From: Allobranchiibius huperziae | Lineage (GTDB): Bacteria; Actinomycetota; Actinomycetes; Actinomycetales; Dermatophilaceae | DNA: 64,000 nt | Reading direction: 5' to 3' | Assembly (NCBI RefSeq): GCF_013410455.1 | Contig: NZ_JACCFW010000001.1 | Coordinates: 3,240,929 to 3,304,928, forward strand | In this document: positions 61,468 to 64,000 of the stretch, in pieces | Layout of the letters: each line of letters begins with the position of its first letter | Position numbering within the stretch: the first letter of the stretch is position 1 | Made by a program: the position numbers and the translations under genes | Notes under the pieces: model-generated | Databases searched by the model: none | Told to the model about the DNA's origin: nothing | The model's input: only the letters and a program-made list of their open reading frames with translations

Positions 61468-61917
61468 TCAGGTGATGATCGGCTCCGGGCGACCGGCACG
61501 CCATACGTGCGGGGTCATCTCCGACAGGCCCGGCGAGTATGCGTGCACGGTGAGCGCCAGATCGTCGCCGATGTTGGTCATGTTGTGCACCAGGCCCGGG
61601 GTGAAGCTGTACTCGTCGCCCTCGCGCAGGTCGCTCTCGGTGAGCCGGCCGCCGCGCCACGTCTCCTGGGTGAGGCCTCCGCGGACCACGTGGAACGCGC
61701 CGCTGGCGCCGCCGTGGTCGTGCCAGCCGGTCGTCGTACCCGACGGCCACACCATGAGCCACACCTCGAGGTAGGCGGTGGTGTCCAGCTCGATGCGCAC
61801 CCGCTCGGTCGCGTCGGGGTCGACGCGGGTCAGCAGGTCGTCGTTGCCGGCGAAGAGCCGGGTGATGCGCAGCAACTGCTCGTCGCTGAACGTGCGGATG
61901 CCTAAGGAGGCTGTCAT
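61468..61917 (-). CDS. Cysteine dioxygenase family protein
   Basis: A 149-residue cupin. Iron ligands His66, His68 (GWHDHGG) and His111 (LVHNMTN) have the spacing of thiol dioxygenases; EYSFTPGLVHNMTN is the second cupin motif. Bacterial members oxidise cysteine or 3-mercaptopropionate to the sulfinate. GGAGA 6 nt before the ATG supports this start. A candidate Cys-containing leader frame lies 68 bases upstream. Confidence 0.88.
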   Translation of the reverse strand: MTASLGIRTFSDEQLLRITRLFAGNDDLLTRVDPDATERVRIELDTTAYLEVWLMVWPSGTTTGWHDHGGASGAFHVVRGGLTQETWRGGRLTESDLREGDEYSFTPGLVHNMTNIGDDLALTVHAYSPGLSEMTPHVWRAGRPEPIIT

Positions 61918-61984
61918 CTGGTGTCTCCGGACGGGAAGGGCGCCGGGCGGGCCGGCGGGCTGTCGGACGAGTGAACGGGTGGGT

Positions 61985-62059
61985 TCAGGCGCGACAGCGA
62001 TGCCACATCGCCGAGCGCGCGGTGCGGCGCATCGGCTGATGAATGGCTGTGTGGAACAT
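61985..62059 (-). CDS. Candidate 24-residue leader peptide upstream of the dioxygenase
   Basis: On the minus strand ATG at 62059 opens MFHTAIHQPMRRTARSA followed by MWHRCRA and TGA. Actinobacterial sulfur-metabolism genes often have short leaders with a Cys codon near the end (xxCR pattern), thought to sense cysteinyl-tRNA; this frame has its Cys at residue 22. AT-rich bases lie upstream of the ATG and a GC-rich block follows the stop. Confidence 0.45.
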   Translation of the reverse strand: MFHTAIHQPMRRTARSAMWHRCRA

Positions 62060-62141
62060 GGCTTCACTACATCACGGCGGGGCTGGCAGCGACAAATAGT
62101 TTCGCTGTGCGAACGCTGTCTCTTCCGGCTGACCGCGGATC

Positions 62142-62756
62142 TCAGTCGTGCGGATGCAGCGGCAGCGGCTCGCCGAACCGGCTCCCGAAGGCGAACTCCG
62201 AGAAGGGTTTGCGATGCCGCTCCCGCAGCTCGCGTTCGGCGGTGGAGGGATCCACACCCGAGCGTTCGCGCACCGGCCAGGGCCGCCCGACGGCGATGCC
62301 CGAGACGATGCTCCACTCGTCCGGCACCTCGTACGCCGCGGCCAGCGCCTCATGGTCGAATCCGCCGAACTGGTGCACGCCCAGCCCCATCGACGCGGCC
62401 TGGACGCACAGGTGCGCGACGGCCTGGCCGAGGTCGTACCGCGCGTAGTCGGCGAGCGCGGGCTTGCGCTCCGGGGTCGTCCGGGCCGCGGTCACCAATA
62501 CGGCACTGGCGGGCGGGACCCACCCCGAGTTGCCGCGGCTGAGCGAGCCCACCAGGACCTCATGGGCCGCGTCGCCGCGCCGAGCGACCACGAACGCCCA
62601 CGGCTGCGCGTTGCCGTTCGACGGTGACCAGCGAGCCGCCTCCAGCAGGGAGGCGAGCTGCTCGTCGGACAGCTCGTACGTCGGGTCGAAGACGGAGGGC
62701 GATCTGCGCTCGCGCAGGAGATCCAGGATCTGCGGCGAGGTCGGGGAGGCCGTCAT
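62142..62756 (-). CDS. Nitroreductase family protein
   Basis: A 204-residue FMN-dependent nitroreductase. FMN-binding Arg and Ser segments are RERRSPSVFDP (about residues 15-25) and EAARWSPSNGNAQPWAFVVA; the later QAASMGLGVHQFGGFD and VSGIAVG blocks complete the fold. It could reduce nitro compounds, quinones or act as a dehydrogenase in cofactor modification. TAGGCT ends 6 nt before the ATG. Confidence 0.92.
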   Translation of the reverse strand: MTASPTSPQILDLLRERRSPSVFDPTYELSDEQLASLLEAARWSPSNGNAQPWAFVVARRGDAAHEVLVGSLSRGNSGWVPPASAVLVTAARTTPERKPALADYARYDLGQAVAHLCVQAASMGLGVHQFGGFDHEALAAAYEVPDEWSIVSGIAVGRPWPVRERSGVDPSTAERELRERHRKPFSEFAFGSRFGEPLPLHPHD

Positions 62757-62765
62757 CGCAGAAGC

Positions 62766-63524
62766 CTAGGCGTCCACTTCGAGGCGCCGGCGCAGGAACG
62801 CCAGCACCGCGTCGACGCCCTCCTGCTGACGGTGTGCGGTGAGGGTCGCGTGCTTGGAGCCGGGGAACTCAACGGCGGTGAACGCGTCCCCCAGCTCACG
62901 ATGCAGGGTCGCGAAGCGGGTGCCGGTCGCCCGGTCACCGGCGTACCGCAGCCCCAGCACCGGGCAGCCTCCGGCCGCCCGCGCCTTGACCGCCGCGAGA
63001 TCGTCCGGGCTGAGCGCCAGGTCGGCCGAGCGGCGTCTGCCGATGGCGAACGGCGTGGAGGGCTGGGCCACGACCGGCGCCGCGACCGAGTCGTCCACCA
63101 TCATCGCGAGCGCGAAACCGCCGGTGAAGCACATGCCGACCACGCCGACGCCGGGTCCGCCGAGCTCGTCGTGCAGCGAGCGGGACAGTGACCGCAGCCA
63201 TCCGGCGATCGGGCTGGTCCGGCCCGTCGCGAACGTCGTGAACTCCTTGCTGACACACAGCTGCGGAACGATCGCGGCGGCGTACCCGGCGCTCAGCTCG
63301 CGGCCCGGGACGCCGAACAGATGGGGCATGACCACGGTGCACCCGGCCGCGACGACCTCGTCGGCGAACTCGATCACCTCCGGGGTCATCCCGGGGATCT
63401 CGTGGATGACGATGACTCCCGGCCCGGTGCCCCGGCGGTAGATGTCGTGGGTGCGCCCGTCGGCGTCGTACTCCGCCCTCGTCCAGCCGTCGAGGGGTGA
63501 ACCGGTCCGCGCGAGAGTCGCCAT
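62766..63524 (-). CDS. Dienelactone hydrolase family protein
   Basis: A 252-residue alpha/beta-hydrolase of the DLH type, with Cys132 as nucleophile in GMCFTGG. Glu42 in HEIPGMTP matches the conserved family Glu, with Asp in LRYAGDRA and His in GSKHATLT. The substrate may be a lactone or another ester. GATGAT ends 6 nt before the ATG at 63524. The nitroreductase start lies 9 bases after its stop. Confidence 0.9.
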   Translation of the reverse strand: MATLARTGSPLDGWTRAEYDADGRTHDIYRRGTGPGVIVIHEIPGMTPEVIEFADEVVAAGCTVVMPHLFGVPGRELSAGYAAAIVPQLCVSKEFTTFATGRTSPIAGWLRSLSRSLHDELGGPGVGVVGMCFTGGFALAMMVDDSVAAPVVAQPSTPFAIGRRRSADLALSPDDLAAVKARAAGGCPVLGLRYAGDRATGTRFATLHRELGDAFTAVEFPGSKHATLTAHRQQEGVDAVLAFLRRRLEVDA

Positions 63525-63634
63525 GGCGCCATCATCGCGGTCGCCACGCGCCGAGGACAGGCCCTCGGAATCTTCCGGGCCCCGCGTGCGCTGAACCGGG
63601 TGAGCAAGAGACCGACACACCGCAAGGAGCGCTC

Positions 63635-63991
63635 ATGAGCACCCAGACCCTGACCACCGACACCTTCACCGACGCCGTCAAGAACGACGGCATCGTGCTG
63701 GTCGACTTCTGGGCCGACTGGTGCGGCCCGTGCAAGCAGTTCGGCCCGATCTTCGAGCAGACGTCCGAGGAGCACGAGGACATCACCTTCGCCAAGGTCG
63801 ACACCGACGCCGAGCCGGCGCTCGGCCAGGCCCTCAACATCAGCTCCATCCCGACGGTGATGGCCTTCCGGGACGGCGTGATGGTCTTCGCGCAGCCCGG
63901 CGCCCTCAGCAAGCCGATGCTGTCGGACCTGATCCAGCAGGTGCGCGCTCTGAAGATGGACGAGGTGCGCGCCAAGCTCACCCAGAGCTGA
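63635..63991 (+). CDS. trxA: Thioredoxin
   Basis: A 118-residue thioredoxin with the WCGPC active site (Cys30 and Cys33) in VDFWADWCGPCKQFGPIF and the cis-Pro in ISSIPTVMAF. It reduces cytoplasmic disulfides with thioredoxin reductase. AAGGAG lies 5 nt before the ATG. The C-terminal KPMLSDLIQQVRALKMDEVRAKL is a little longer than in E. coli TrxA. It is divergent from the dienelactone hydrolase. Confidence 0.95.
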   Translation: MSTQTLTTDTFTDAVKNDGIVLVDFWADWCGPCKQFGPIFEQTSEEHEDITFAKVDTDAEPALGQALNISSIPTVMAFRDGVMVFAQPGALSKPMLSDLIQQVRALKMDEVRAKLTQS

Positions 63992-64000
63992 GGGCTGCTA

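Overview
The window is about 70% GC with densely packed genes. It looks like the chromosome of a high-GC actinobacterium, probably in the Micrococcales neighbourhood. Support comes from the oxygenase MpaB family, DUF4235, PadR-ABC and LtrA genes, an actinobacterial hut cluster using HutF, and many genes apparently translated from leaderless mRNAs. In these, a -10-like hexamer xAnnnT ends 6-8 nt before the ATG or GTG. No tRNA, rRNA, insertion sequence, prophage or CRISPR array was seen, and no gap between genes exceeds about 270 bp.

Layout. 1-6.4 kb: a PadR-controlled ABC exporter operon with a perfect 16-bp inverted-repeat operator, a DoxX-like membrane protein, a membrane-anchored protein carrying 99-bp tandem repeats, and a secreted sedolisin-type protease. 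6.5-8.3 kb: a thioesterase-like gene and a PAP2/Aur1-like membrane enzyme whose 3' ends overlap tail to tail. 8.3-12.2 kb: a thiamine ABC importer (binding protein, fused permease, ATPase) under a TPP riboswitch. 12.3-16.4 kb: small hypotheticals, an MpaB-type oxygenase, a lipoprotein, a divergent serpin-like protein and a two-copy stem-loop repeat with compensatory changes. 16.4-24.7 kb: a complete histidine-degradation operon (hutH-hutU-M20 hydrolase-hutF-hutI, then an ankyrin protein), divergent from an IclR regulator with an 18-bp palindrome between them.

24.7-40 kb: mostly housekeeping and accessory enzymes: DUF427, SRPBCC, MobA-like, quinone oxidoreductase, NUDIX, AI-2E-type permease, FAD dehydrogenase, exported proteins, alpha/beta hydrolase, RraA-like, two histidine phosphatases, a FadD6-like acyl-CoA synthetase and an ABC-F protein. 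40.3-42 kb: a three-gene, translationally coupled operon encoding a multinuclear non-heme iron oxidase (MNIO, DUF692), a small DUF2063-like partner, and a 105-residue single-pass membrane protein with a His/Cys/Ser/Gly tail. This is the best candidate here for an undescribed peptide-modification system. 42-56 kb: glmS, a stand-alone LigD-type primase-polymerase, a GT39/GT2 membrane glycosylation pair facing a Gly/Thr-rich exported protein, an SDR, a SWIM-SNF2 helicase with a DUF1905 gene, and glutamine-dependent NAD synthetase. 56-64 kb: DoxX, MFS, GNAT, NUDIX, crotonase, LtrA, a cysteine dioxygenase with a candidate leader peptide, nitroreductase, dienelactone hydrolase and thioredoxin.

All functional calls come from reading motifs and gene context; no database search was run. 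Start codons were moved inside the longest open frames where a Shine-Dalgarno sequence, a leaderless -10, a signal peptide or family length supported it.
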